64,000 nt of DNA from Undaria pinnatifida. Taxonomy: Eukaryota; Sar; Phaeophyceae; Laminariales; Alariaceae. The notes beneath the pieces are model-generated. The model saw nothing but the letters and a program-made list of their open reading frames with translations, was not told the origin of the DNA and searched no databases. The DNA is taken from contig JABAKD010000024.1 of the NCBI GenBank assembly GCA_012845835.1, positions 62,699 to 126,698 of the forward strand, in the 5' to 3' direction. The first letter of the stretch is position 1, and each line of letters begins with the position of its first letter. Both the position numbers and the translations under genes were made by a program. Of this stretch, positions 45,940 through 57,550 are shown in pieces.

Positions 45940-47547
45940 TCATTTGGCTGTACCGTCTGTGTCGTCTGTCGGCGTTGGCGGCGGGATTGGCGGTCCTTTA
46001 CCAGCGAGATCATATGCAACAATCATGTCATACGACGTCTGGTTCGTGGGCTGTTTCGCATCCTTCTGCACCGTGTTTCTGTAAAAGCTGTAGGCAACAT
46101 CTCCCTCTTCGCGGGAGAAGCGACAAAGGAAAGGACAGTCCTGGCCTCGCGCGTGGAAGAAACAAATGTTGCGACTCCTCAGCGCTTCTTCAATTTCTGC
46201 TTTTGCGGCAGTGTTGAGCGGTAGAGGAAGATGGTGCTTCATTGTTCTCTGTTCGTCACCCTCTTTCTGCCACCGCCTTGATGCTGAGGTAGTCGTCTGG
46301 GGTGGCTTGGCTCCTTGCCGTCTCGACGACTTACTGGTGGGGACAAAGGGAGTTCCTCCCTTCACCGGCAACGATGCTGGTTGGGTAGAATACGCAGCCA
46401 ACCATTGCATAAGCTCATCCCTCATCTTGCTGTCGGCGACGTCCTCCTCATCCGACGGTTCCGATGCGAGTGCGGCAATGTCGAGCTTCGGTCGCTGTTC
46501 TCTCACCTCGTAACTTGACAAGGACCCATCACGTTTCCGGGAATTCTGCTTGTCTCTCCAGCTCGCTCCGCGCGTTTCAGGCCCTTGCAAGTTTTGGTTG
46601 TGTCCACCACGCATGTGCCCGACCCCGAAGATGTCCCCCATGCGGCTCTCATTCCTCGAGGACCGCCCGCCTGACGTGCCGCCAAACGCAGAAACCGAGG
46701 CTTGCGTGCCCCTGGCTTTCAACTTAGCAGGTACCTTCGGATCGCTGAAGTCGCTGCTTCGCATGTTAATTTTCTCAACAAATTTGTTGAAAATGTCACA
46801 CGCCTTTCTTCCCCTCAGCTCCATCGTGAGGTCGAGAAGCTGTCCCGTATTGACCGGATAGGCTCTGAGGCTCTCCCACTGTGCTTGTACGTCGTAGAGA
46901 GGCGCCTCGAACTTGTCGGTGTCGTGTGGGGCCACCATTCCGACGATTCGCCGACAAATCCCCATAGCATCCGTTTCCGACAGGACTTTCCAAAAGTAAT
47001 CCTCCTCTACCAAGAATGGTCGGTTCGGATCCACCATCGCTGCTCGCTTGTGTAACAGAACTACTCGCGCTGCCGCGGCCCAACCCTCCCCCGATTCCAC
47101 CTTCAGTCGTTCTAAGGTGTGCTGGGCTGCGACCTTCGATGTTTCTGAGATAGCCGTTTCCCTCAGAAAGACCCGCATCCACTCTGTGATGGTGAGATCC
47201 TTGGCCATCTTCACAACTTCGCGCCCATCGATCGTAGGTACGCGCGTACTGTGGTTGTTCGCGAAGGCCATCTTGACCATAGACGAGTCTGGTAGTAAGC
47301 GCATGAAAACCGCCACACGCAAGTCTGACAGTCCATCTCTCCGTGGGGATGCTGGAGCTGTACCATTCAGTTGGTCCTTGGGCATGGTCCAGTTTGGGTG
47401 TCTTGCGAATACCTTTGTTAACTCATCAAGAAATAACACGGGATCGTTCTTCATTGAGAGTCTTTTCACCGCTTCCGGCTGTAGCACCGACTCATAAGCG
47501 CTCTTCCGACCTTCCACCCCCATTTCCTTGACTAAGCGGTCGACCAT
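45940..47547 (-). CDS. gag: Gag-like protein of the LTR retrotransposon (intact C-terminal 535 codons)
   Basis: The longest open frame in the window. Its first Met at 47547 (MVDRLVKEMG) follows an in-frame TAA, and the original start lay upstream. The body is mostly helical (VKRLSMKNDPVLFLDELTKV; EAPLYDVQAQWESLRAYPVN), as in capsid proteins. A hydrophilic tail follows (EQRPKLDIAALASEPSDEED). Near the end, ICFFHARGQDCPFLCRFSR has Cys-x8-Cys-x3-Cys spacing, with Arg where a fourth zinc ligand (His) would be expected. Gag forms the particle around the RNA. It is followed by the protease in another frame. Confidence 0.85.
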   Translation of the reverse strand: MVDRLVKEMGVEGRKSAYESVLQPEAVKRLSMKNDPVLFLDELTKVFARHPNWTMPKDQLNGTAPASPRRDGLSDLRVAVFMRLLPDSSMVKMAFANNHSTRVPTIDGREVVKMAKDLTITEWMRVFLRETAISETSKVAAQHTLERLKVESGEGWAAAARVVLLHKRAAMVDPNRPFLVEEDYFWKVLSETDAMGICRRIVGMVAPHDTDKFEAPLYDVQAQWESLRAYPVNTGQLLDLTMELRGRKACDIFNKFVEKINMRSSDFSDPKVPAKLKARGTQASVSAFGGTSGGRSSRNESRMGDIFGVGHMRGGHNQNLQGPETRGASWRDKQNSRKRDGSLSSYEVREQRPKLDIAALASEPSDEEDVADSKMRDELMQWLAAYSTQPASLPVKGGTPFVPTSKSSRRQGAKPPQTTTSASRRWQKEGDEQRTMKHHLPLPLNTAAKAEIEEALRSRNICFFHARGQDCPFLCRFSREEGDVAYSFYRNTVQKDAKQPTNQTSYDMIVAYDLAGKGPPIPPPTPTDDTDGTAK

Positions 47548-47549
47548 GC

Positions 47550-48480
47550 GTTAAGCTTCTTTAGAGAATCCTCCTGTGATGTTGTATAACGGATTAAGTT
47601 GTGCGATCTGTAGTCCACCACTTCCTCGTGGGAAGGGAGGTTGTCCTCCCTAGGATCCCCACCCCTGCATCATGGGTTGACCACCCCACGGCACCTACCA
47701 TCCCTGAGCTCCAGCTGGTCCGATGAATCCTGATTGCTGTTGACCAGCAAACCCTGGCTGTTGTTGACTAGCAAACCCTGGCTGCTGTTGACCAGCAAAC
47801 CCTGGCTGATGTTGGCCAGCAAATCCTGGATGTTGTTGGCCAGCAACCCTTGCTGTTGTTGGCTAGCGTACCCTGGCTGTTGTTGCTGCGGCGGCCTTGG
47901 CGGCATCGGTGGCGCCATCGGAGGTCCTCCTCGCGATATAGGGTTCGGTGGTTGTTGGCTAGCATACCCTGGCTGTTGTTGCTGCGGCGGCCTTGGCGGC
48001 ATCAGTGGCGCTATCGGAGGTCCTCCTCGTGATATAGGGTTCGGTGGTGCTCCTCTTGGGGCTGCCTGTGGACCCCATCTTCCTCCGATTCCGAAGGGTG
48101 ACGGTAGGGAGGGAGGAGACATCTGATTGTACCCGCGTCCCGCTCCTACAGGATTTGCCGGTCCTGCTGCCCCTCGTCCTGCACCGCCCTGTGGGCCCCA
48201 TCCAACCTGGCCGTCCTGTGGTGAGCCTCCAGCCTGACCGGTCTGTGGCGGGCCACCCTGTGGTGAGCCTCCTCTCGGGTAAGGTGCACCAAAAGGTCCC
48301 CAAAAAGGTCCCCCTCTTCCTGCCACGTTATTTCCTCCAATCACTCCTCCCCCCCCATCCCCTCGGGTAGGGTGCACCAAAAGGTCCCCCTCTCCCTGCC
48401 ATGTTATTTCCTCCAATCACTCCTCCCCCCCTCCCCGGGACGCCGCCCGTTGCCCTCTGACGAAACCTCTCGCTTTGCTG
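47550..48480 (-). pseudogene. Gag N-terminal Pro/Gln/Gly-rich region, broken
   Basis: Repeats of GGVIGGNNMAGRGGPFGAPY-type and PQQQQPGYASQQ-type sequence, in two or three copies each, give a low-complexity disordered N-terminus. A one-base shift near 47850 moves the GFAGQQQP repeats into another frame. Going on to the intact Gag frame, three stops occur: TAG near 47695, TAG near 47650 and TAA near 47553. The first two could be Trp or Gln codons changed by single transitions. Confidence 0.75.
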
Positions 48481-49794
48481 TCGCGTAGAGTAAGATGACA
48501 CGACGGACTCGACGACGCTGTGTTGTATCCGACGAATGGAGCTGTGCAGTAGGAGCTGTGCAGTATGCGACGGACTCGATGAGGCTGCGTGGTACACGAT
48601 GTACTCGACGAAGCTGCGTCGTATAAGGTGAAGATGGTATCCAACGATGCAGTCTAGGGAGACGAGTGGAGTCCAGGGGATCGATGGAGTCTAGTAACAC
48701 CAAGTTGTCCGCACCAAACGGGTATAAACAGTGGCTTGGGACAAGGTGGGTGGGAAAGAGGGGTGGTGAAAGGTTTCGAGTACATGCATATTTACCTTCC
48801 TGGTTTGTTGAAAGTTGTCCCTTTATCATAATATACATGCAACCCTTCGAAAGCTCGAGCCTTCACTAACAGAGTAAGGTAAAGAATCCCTTAGGCATCT
48901 AAGACACAACACTGATTGATATTAATGTATTCTTTGCAAACCTCAAAATTCCAACGTACTTATCAAGCTTCCCCCTATTGATGCATTATTTACAATCCCC
49001 AAAATCCCAACGTACTTATCGAGCTTCCCCCCTTCCCATTCCAATATGATAATGTTCCTAAACCATGTTTCCAATTCCGGTAAGTTCTTAGCATGACAAA
49101 GAGCAGCTATAGAAAGGCTTACATTCCCCATACATAATTAAAAACCAGCCAGTTTGCAGTATCAGTACTCTTGAAACACCTGTGAGAAGGACCTTGCAGT
49201 GCCTATACAACCTGCGAAGACACAAAATCCCCATCACAAAGTTAAAGGCCAAAACCAAATGCCTGCAAAAAAAACCCTTGTCTTGAGGTCGTCTCACAGT
49301 ATGCAACAAGTGTAGATCAACAAACACACCCGAACTCATTTTCAACCCATATGATGAACGCAAGCACATCCCTACAGTGACTTATCACGTATGAACTTCC
49401 TCGTCATCGGCACTGATGATAATCCTTTCCCGATGTGCTATTGGTCTCGTATTATTTAATCTACTTCTTACATTTTATACAACTTAGTCAGCCCTTGCTA
49501 TATTTTTCCAAAATAACCCAGCCCGTAGATTACGATTTCGCGTAGTATAAATACCAACTTGTGTACTATTCTATACAAGGTATAATAAACAAGACCAACC
49601 TGTATACTATTCTTCCGTACAGCAATTGCTGATCCTCCAGACCAATCGATTTCTCATGCTTTACAAGGTGCAACAAACAAGTAACCCCAATAATAACGTC
49701 TACATATAATACTCTACTCACAACCGTACACTATTTTGACCATATAGTCTATACAGCAGTAGTAGGTGTATGTATGAGCAAAAATGATGTATAA

Positions 49795-50060
49795 TACGTA
49801 ATACGCGCGATCGGAGTATCACACACAGCTTGCAAAATAATTATATCTTTATTACTACCTGGTACATTTTTTTACTGGCTCAACAGTCCATGTTACTCCC
49901 TTCTCACCATCCTGCCTACATAAATACCCCCCCAACTTGCCTTTAGGCAAGGTTTACTAGCAGGCAGGGATGCATGTACCGGTATGTCTTTTCCAGTTCA
50001 AAATTTGAAAAATTTGGTTTACGGATATTGTCAAAATACACTCCAGTTGTGAGATCGCAT
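49795..50060. repeat. Nested pair of repeat R fragments, inverted relative to each other
   Basis: TACGCGCGATCGGAGTATCA and CACACAGCTTGCAAAA (plus) at 49798-49832 face ATACACTCCAGTTGTGAGAT (minus sense) at 50035-50056. Together they look like the two ends of one small inserted element. Confidence 0.55.
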
Positions 50061-50879
50061 TGTACCATCGCTGCTGTATGCATCCGTTATCGATTGAGTA
50101 TGTACTGGTACCCAAACAAACAAAAAATATTTTTTTCAGGCAAAATCAGGTATACCCGGTCAGTTTGGCGTCAAAACTGGTGCAGCACAAAAAAAACAAG
50201 AGCATATCACAAACGACATGCAGAACATATGATACGCACGTATACAGCACGATGACATAAATACCTGGTACAACAATGCAGAAGTACTCGTCGTAAGAGC
50301 AAGTACGAGCACGAAAGCAAAAATAATGCATGCTTTGCGGAACAATTTATACCATTGATGCATACGTACCAACGTTTCGTCTGCAGCGCATACAAAAAAA
50401 ACAGTGTGTCAGTCAAAGCGGGGAGAATCTCGTTTGCTCTCTGCATGTACTGCTGTGCGTAGCATGGACTGCGTGACTCCTCATCATGTATAAACTATCA
50501 AGCGTCTCATTCCTCGCCTCGACTATCTAGAGATCACGACCACCGATTCTCATCACTCATGCGGCCTGCTGTACTGCTGCTGCTTCTATTTCTGCGGTGT
50601 CTGCCTGTGGTTATCCTGCAGCGTGTGGGGTTCGTGATGCTGCTTCAAGCGAAATTTTGCTACACGAGCGAGATTTTCAACATGATAATATAAAGTTGAA
50701 CTGCCATGGAATTTTCTTCAACATCCTGTAAAATTCATTTATTTTCAGACTACTCCTTTTTTCCCATGCTAAATTCTATACATTATTTCAACCAAAATTG
50801 GCTCGGCATGCATCTGCACTTCTACCTGCGCATTTACGACCGTACTTCTACCTGCGTCAAGCGAGACCATCAACCCACA

Positions 50880-50900
50880 CTGATCCCAGCTGAAGCCCCA
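50880..50900 (-). other. Primer-binding site
   Basis: Reading the minus strand from the end of the 5' LTR, the next bases are TGGGGCTTCAGCTGGGATCA. The leading TGG pairs with a tRNA CCA end, and the rest matches a plausible acceptor stem and T-stem. I cannot name the tRNA without the host's tRNA set. Confidence 0.65.
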
Positions 50901-51341
50901 TGTAACGAACGCATAAAGAGCTACTATAGTCACACGTACCCAAGTCTCCAATCCCTTGTCCCAACTCTCTCACCGCTTCTAGTTCGTTTCCTCCGTGTCT
51001 ACCTTCAGGCTGATCCCTCCCGTCTGCTTGTTGCAACAGCTGCCTGCAAACACCAGTCTCGTGCCACGCAGTCCTCTTCCAAGCGCTCGTACAATATAAC
51101 AGATCTCCGGATGAAATCTCCAACAATGCCTCACGGTAACGATAGCTGTACTCAAGCTCGGTTCGCAGTCACTCACACTCGTTTCAGATCAAGTTCAGGT
51201 TCCTTTTTCCCTCGTTTGGTTTTGTGTGTTTTGGGACTGAGGCCGTAAGCAGCACGCTTTCTAGACTGATCGGCGTTATACAGACCTAGGAAGCATTCCG
51301 CCACGGGATTTCATGTGACGTCATGTCAATCCGCCGCAACA
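50901..51341 (-). repeat. 5' LTR (441 bp)
   Basis: Starts TGTAACGAACGCATAAAG and ends CCGCCGCAACA on the plus strand, followed by TATATATAC. The first four flanking bases repeat the TATA before the other LTR. Confidence 0.93.
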
Positions 51342-51357
51342 TATATATACACATCAT

Positions 51358-51790
51358 AGAGCTATTCACGTTTCAATGGGAGTTCTCTTCTTTTTCTTTT
51401 CAAAAACATATAGGTACCAGGTATATCGTGAAAATGAAAATGCACTCCAGCTGTGAGATCGAATATATTGTCGAACCTCATCTTTGCAGGCTGTGTTTAA
51501 TATTCCGATCGCGCGTCTTACGGTTTGTGTGTCCTCATTAAGGATATAGGTCGGCGACTCCCCTTGCAACTACAGTGTAGCTATCAGGGTCAACAGGGTG
51601 ATGTTAGTCAGTCTGTGCGCGGAAATTATAAAACTTGTTTCTGAGGCGGACCAAATCTGACAGCTGTGGAGGGAAATGTATCCGTTTATCAAGTGAATTC
51701 TGTTCTGTAAGTCGAATAACCGGTGAGGGGGGGGCGGAGTTTTGAAGGACGTGGGGGCCTGGTTTTGATCAAACGCAAGCGGGGTTGGAA

Positions 51791-51821
<31 letters not shown>

Positions 51822-54800
51822 GGGGGGAGGGGGGGGATTGGGGGTGGGGGGCGGACGGGTGGGCAATTTGTGCGTGGATGCTATAAATCCTCTAACGGGA
51901 TAAATCTGACGGTTTTGGGAACATAAAACAAATAAAAAAACGCACCAGTTTATTATAGATGGGGGGGTTGGGGCGGGTGGGGCAGCTCAATCTGTGCGTG
52001 GAAACTGTACATTATTTTGAGGGGGTAAATGTGACGGTTTAAGAAAGAATGCATTAGTTTATCATGTATATCCTGGGGTGAGTCGTACAATCAGTGAGTA
52101 GAGACAGGGCGGAGTGTTCGAGGGGGTGGGGGTGGGATGGGGTTGGGGGTTGGGGAGTTGGGGGGTTGGAGCGGGGGGGGGGGGGAGGGGGGGGAGGGGG
52201 GGTGGGGGGGGGGGGCGCAAGGGGAGGGTTTTAGGTCAGGGGTTTGTAATGCGTGTGGTGCTTGGTCTAGGCGATGATGCGGGTGGTGGGGAAGAAGGGG
52301 GCGTTCGGGGCTGGGGGGGGGGGGGAAGCAGCGGCATGGATGGCTCTAGAAATATAATGAGGTGATATCAAGTGCGTGAAGTGTTTATTGATCTGGCGGA
52401 TTTCGATATTTGGTGGGGCGTTTGAGCAAGGGAGAGTGAGAAGGGGAAGGGCGGGGGGGGGATTAAGGAGGTTTAGGTCACAAATAATATTCAAATACAC
52501 TCCGGCTGTGAGATCAAAGATATGTAGGGGCTTGTTATACGCGTGGTGCTAGGTGTAGAAGATCGTGCGGATGGTGGGAAAATAGGGGGCGTTGGAGGGG
52601 GGGGTTGAGGGGGGTGGGGGGAAAGAATGAAAACTACGTCATGGATGGTCAGAAAGATAATGCCGTGATATCAACTGCGTATAGGTGTTTATTACTCTGG
52701 CCGATTTCGATTGTGAGTAGGCCGTTTGGACAAACTAGGCGGAAAAAGGGGGGGGGGGAAGAGGGATCGGGGGATGGGGTGGAGGAAGGGGTGGGGTTGA
52801 TCTTACGAGAGGGATCGGGGGAGGGGGAGGGGAGGGGGGCGCGGCGGGGGGCGGGACATTTCAATATGTGCGAGGAAACTATAAATCCCTAAAGGGGACA
52901 AACCAGACGATTGTAGCAAGAAGACATCCCTTTATATCATCTGCCTGGTGATGTTTACGATTCGAGAAGGTTTGATGTTAGATGCAGTATGCAACCCAGT
53001 GTTCAAGTGTACCGTAGTAAATAACGTGTTCAATCTTCCTAGTTTGTTGTTGTACATGGATCGAAAGCTAGAATATTTTATAGGATATTTGTAGTTGCCA
53101 CTATTTTCTGACATCGCTAATTATAAGACAGGGAAAAGTTTTGACAAATGCAACAGGCGAGGTGATGTGGTCATGCACTGTTTGTCACCACCACCATATA
53201 GTTACCATTATATTGTGACATCGCTAATTATACGAAAGAGATACGTATTGCTAAATACAACATGCGAGGTGATGTGGCCATGCACTGTCTCCGCCATTGA
53301 GCACTAGCGAGAGAAATGCGAATCGTCAGTGTGTTTAAGGAACGCTTGGTATACACGCGCTCAATCACGTTACCTCGTTAGTCATACTTCGCTTGGCATA
53401 GGTTGGGAGGCGATCATGCAAACGGTATGTCTACGTAATGGGTTAGTAAGGTGGTTTACTGCAATTTTAACACATCTGCCTGTGCTTCCTTTCCAATTAC
53501 TATTGTCTCAAATGTACGATTTCACGCTCATGATTTTTACATTGCCGATGTGTTGCTCTGCCGTCGTCAAATTGAAGACAGAGACACATCGTACAAATAC
53601 ATCAGGCGAGGTGGGTATCCGATGTCATATGTATCCCCCCCCCCCCCCCTTCCCCCCCCCCTCCAACCCCGCTCGCATTTGATCAAAACCAGGCCCTCCT
53701 TCAAAACTCTGCCGCCTCCTCACCGGTTGTTCGACTTACAGAACAGAATTCACTTGATAAACGGATACATTTCCCTCCACAGCTGTCAGATTTGGCCCCC
53801 CTCAGAAACGGGTTTTATAGTTTGCGCCCACAGACTGACTAACATCACCCTGTTGACCCTGATAGCTACACTGTAGTAGTGAGGGGAGTCGCCGACCTAT
53901 ATCCTTAATGAGGACACACAACTCGGCATACGCGCGATCGGAGTATCACACACAGCTTGCAAAGATAAGTTTCGACGAAATCTTCGATCTCACAGCTGGA
54001 GTGTCTTTCCATTTCTTATAATTTATATGCGATGTCACCACTATTGAACTCGAGGGTGACTTCACTTCGTTAGGCATATGGTACTGTGTTCCGTAGAGGT
54101 CGTCTCAGGTGGGTATGCGATGGGTCGGCAGTGTGGTTTACCGCAATTTCAACAGATCTGCCTGTGCTTCCTTTTCAACTTATTATTGTCTCAAATGTAC
54201 GATTTCACGCCCATGATTTTTACCGTGCCGCTGTGGGCCTCTGAGGTCGCCCATTCTAAGACAGAGATACATCTTACAATTACAGCAGGCGAGGTGGGCA
54301 TGCGATGTCATATTTATGCAATGTCACTACTATTGAATACGAGGGTGACTTTACTTCGTTAGGAATATGCTACTGCGTTTCGTAGAGGTTGTTTCACGTG
54401 GGCATGCGATGTCACCACTATTAAACGCGAGGGTGACTTTACTTCGTTAGGCATATATATGCTACAGCGTTTGGTATGGTAGAGGTTGTCAGGCAATCGT
54501 GTAAACGGATGGAGGCACGAAATACCCTGCGTAATAGGTTGGTCGTGTGGTTTACAGCAGTGTGAACATACCTGTCTGCATTTACGTTTCACATTATTAA
54601 TTTAAACTATAGTGTACGATTATACGTCCTGTTTTCTTCCCACTGTCGTCGAAGATGTTGTGGTCCTGCAGATGTCGCGTCCATGTCTGGTGCTCTTGTT
54701 AGTGGTGCTCATGAAAACATGCCCTAACGTGTAGTAGATGATCTCTGAGTGATGTTCCTTTCCTTTTCATCAAGCCAGGGAGGATATGCCAACGCAACCG

Positions 54801-55130
54801 CTTGCTTGAAAAACGACAAAGAAATTCCTCACACACCTGACACAGAGAAGACGCGGCCCGAAGATTGTTCAGTATATTGACGCTCAGGAACAGGTTATCG
54901 AGGAGCGCACTTGATTTTTACTACCGCTCCTTACTCCACCTAAGACACTACGGGCATTCGTTGGACCCAGTTCGCTAATGCTCAAAACCGAATTAAGGGA
55001 GGTGATGTGGTGGGCGAATGCTATAATGATTTGCACAGCTGCGATTACCCCGTCTCTCGTTCTGTTTGTTCTTGCGTTCTTGATGAACCTGTCATTTGGC
55101 AACGAGCAGTTGTGACGCATTTTAAAAAAT
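51358..55130 (-). repeat. Left arm of a large inverted repeat
   Basis: Reading backwards, this arm matches 61440-63890 in order. Shared landmarks are the R repeat, GGTCGGCGACTCCCC, CTACAGTGTAGCTATC, GGGTCAACAGGGTGATGTTA, GCAACCCAGT-type sequence near 53000, GAGGTGATGTGGTCATGCA, GTGGTTTAC and AACGAGCAG near 55100. It is longer than the right arm because of a nested copy at 53630-54015 and local duplications at 54040-54480. Several poly-G runs (51788-51822, 52170-52215, 52311-52324) lie inside. No proteins are supported. Confidence 0.72.
53630..54015 (+). repeat. Nested inverted copy inside the left arm
   Basis: Runs from a C-rich tract through GATCAAAACCAGG, ACTTGATAAACGGATACATT, TGTTGACCCTGATAGCTACA and GGGGAGTCGCCGACCTATAT to repeat R (ATA in place of the ATG at 53965). 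It is the reverse of 51430-51830 and close to 63540-63890. Confidence 0.75.
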
Positions 55131-55229
55131 CTATTACATAGTTTTTCCATGTACTTTTTCGAACGCACACTCGTGAGGGTCCTTCCAACGCACACTGTGT
55201 CGGGCCCCTGCCAACGCGCACTGAAGGGC

Positions 55230-56095
55230 GTCCCGGGGGGGGGGGGTCGAGGGGGGGCGGGTCGCCCCCCCCCGACACTGCTACTTGCATCCAAGCACCG
55301 TTCGGCTGCTCTGCCAACCCAGCACATACACCAACACCAGCACACACTACACTGCCAGTACCACCCAAGCACCGTGCGGCTGCCATCCAAGCACAGTTCG
55401 GCTGCCCTGCCAACCCAGTGCTCGTGGTTCATTTTGGGACACACACACCAATACCAACACACACTACACTGCTAGTAGTAGCGTCCAAGCACCGTTCGGC
55501 TGCCCTGCCAACCCAGCGCTGGTGGTGCATGCGCTGGAACGTTTGCGCCTCTGCTGTTCGATCCTGCTCGTGCGGGGCATTTAGGACAACGAACACAACA
55601 CACACCAAAAACATTTCACTTCGTTGTGCCCTGGGCTGCGGAAAAAAAATCCCTTCCCAAAAAACCCTCCTCGTCCTTACAAAACCATAAAGTTCAAACG
55701 GCTGCGCTTCAAATCAAACGGCGCTACGCACTACACCCCTGGCACGCAAACAACCAGCTGGTGGTTCATTTTGGGACACACACACCAAAACCAACACACA
55801 CTACACTGCTAGTAGTAGCATCCAAGCACCGTTTGGCTACCCTGCCAACCCAGCGCTGGTGGTGCATGCGCTGGAACGTTTACGCCTCTGCCGTTCGATC
55901 CTGCTCGTGCGGGGCATTTGGGACAACGAACACAACACACACCAAAAACATTTCACTTCGTTGTGCCCTGGGCTGCCGAGTGAAAATCCCTTCCCAAAAA
56001 ACCCTCCTCGTCCTTACAAAACCATAAATTTCAGGGTCAAACGGCTGCGCTTTAAATCAAACGGCGCTACGAACTACACCCTGACACGCAAACAC
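55230..56095 (+). repeat. Tandem duplication, 337-bp unit, with CCAAGCACCGTTCGGCTG sub-repeats
   Basis: TGGTTCATTTTGGGACACAC occurs at 55425 and 55762. The units are nearly identical through GTGGTGCATGCGCTGGAACG and CTGCTCGTGCGGGGCATTT. Shorter sub-repeats (CCAAGCACCGTTCGGCTGC; CCTGCCAACCCAG) precede them from 55284. Open frames here follow the repeat and have no recognisable product. Confidence 0.8.
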
Positions 56096-56559
56096 CTTCG
56101 CAGCGCACAACGCACACCCTCTATTTCCATCCCTCGTCGGATCCACCGCGCTCCTCGGCGTTACGCTGGAACGTTTGCGCCTCTGCTGTTCGATCCTGCC
56201 CGTGCGGTCTGCCGTGTCTGCGTGCGGCGGCGACTGCATCCTCCACTTCGGTTCCTGCATACTTTCTCTCGCTGGTTCCCGTCGCAGCTCATCTCCGCCG
56301 CGTGCTGTGGGTGTCTGCTATGAGCCTCTTCGCTCGTTCTAGGCTCCTCCTTCTCTGCGGCTGCGTGTTCTTCGCCGTCTTCAAACCTTACGGCGTACCA
56401 CCTCCTCGTGCTGCGGCGGAATGTCTGCACACACACCATGCAGCGGAACGTCCCTACAGCATAGAGGTATCTTGACGACTGGGGAGACCAACTCTTTCGA
56501 TACACATTCACAGGGCTCTCTCTCTGTGGTACATATATGTGTAGCGCAGCAGTACTCCT

Positions 56560-57175
56560 GTGTGTTTGCGTGTGTAGGATACGCGTACGTGTTCGAACCT
56601 GCCACACTACCTCACCTTCGTCCAGCGCTCCTGCGGTACAAATCCCTTCCATCACATGTGGATCGTGGATATGTACGTGTTCGAACCTGCGATACATACT
56701 ACCCCATCTTTCTCCAGCGCTCCTGCGGTACAAATCCCTTCCATCACATGTGAATGCAAGTGTGTACACGGCATTGCTTATACGCTGCGCACTCAGCATG
56801 GTCACAGCAGTGAATGTACAGCGGTGTGCACACAGCTCTCGCCGTGTGTAGCACATACTCTACATGTGTACCGCAGCAGTACTCCTGTTTGTTAGCGTGT
56901 GTAGGATGCGCGTATGTGTTCGAACCTACCATACTACCTCACCTTCCTCCAGCGTTCCTGCGGTACAAATCCCTTCCATCACCTGTGTATGCAGGTGTGT
57001 ACAGCGGTGTGCACACAACTCTCGCTGTCTGTGTGTAGTACACCATACATGTTCATGACATGTGTAGAGCAGCAGTGCTCCTGTGTGTTTGCGTGTGTAG
57101 GATACGCGTACGTGTTCGAACTTGCCATACTACCTCACCTTCCTCCAGCGTTCCTGCGGTTCAAATCCCACATAG
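56560..57175 (+). repeat. Irregular tandem repeat with GTGTTCGAACC and GCGGTACAAATCCC landmarks
   Basis: At least four copies (56566, 56680, 56895, 57095) contain TGTGTAGGATACGCGTACGT or a variant, GTGTTCGAACCTGCC, TCTCCAGCGCTCCTGCGGTA or a variant, and CATCACATGTG. Spacing varies from about 110 to 215 bp. Confidence 0.75.
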
Positions 57176-57179
57176 TATA

Positions 57180-57269
57180 TTACAAGTACCAACAACGCAG
57201 CTTGCAAAGATGAGTATTGACCCGAAATTCGTCGAACTCACGGCTGACGTCCTTGAAATAATTTTATAA
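57180..57269 (+). repeat. Peptide-bearing dispersed repeat R, subfamily 2
   Basis: ATG at 57210 opens MSIDPKFVELTADVLEIIL before TAA at 57267-57269. The upstream AACAACGCAGCTTGCAAAG is the conserved leader. Confidence 0.75.
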
Positions 57270-57550
57270 AATCGCTTCCATCACATGTGTATGCATCATC
57301 TCCTATGTGTTTAGTCTAGACTATACGTCTCCAGCTACGGCTGTGCGTCCTGTAACAAGCGTTCGTGTCTTTCACCACGTTACATCCTACAACAGGTACC
57401 TGCGTACAACGTAACCCATGCGCACATTGTCATCACACCATGCGGCCTTCCTCGCCAAATTCTGCTGTTCCCTTAACAGGGGACTAAGTACGAGCATCCT
57501 ATCGGTGACATTCTCCGCCTCAAAGCAAAAGTCGCCGACTAAACACCCCG

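Larger units (their letters stand above)
48481..50900 (-). other. Long 5' leader of the LTR retrotransposon with a nested repeat
   Basis: About 2.4 kb between the 5' LTR and gag with no coding potential. At 48490-48650 a short tandem of a ~50-bp unit is visible (CGACGGACTCGA; GGAGCTGTGCAGTA). A pair of repeat R fragments lies at 49795-50060. The rest is AT-rich. Part of this length is probably later insertion. Confidence 0.6.
39885..51341 (-). mobile_element. Ty3/gypsy-type LTR retrotransposon, complete boundaries, inactivated
   Basis: Two 441-bp direct repeats bound an 11,457-bp element. Both begin TGTAACGAACG and end CCGCCGCAACA on the plus strand, and TATA flanks both sides. The coding strand is minus, so the 5' LTR is 50901-51341 and the 3' LTR 39885-40325. 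Next to the 5' LTR is a TGG-starting primer-binding site; next to the 3' LTR is a short purine tract. The order gag, protease, RT, RNase H, integrase is that of Ty3-like elements. Stops and frameshifts break gag and pol in several places, so this copy cannot move by itself. I count about 10 differences between the LTRs (near 2.3%), meaning a fairly recent insertion. The 5' leader carries a nested repeat. Confidence 0.93.
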
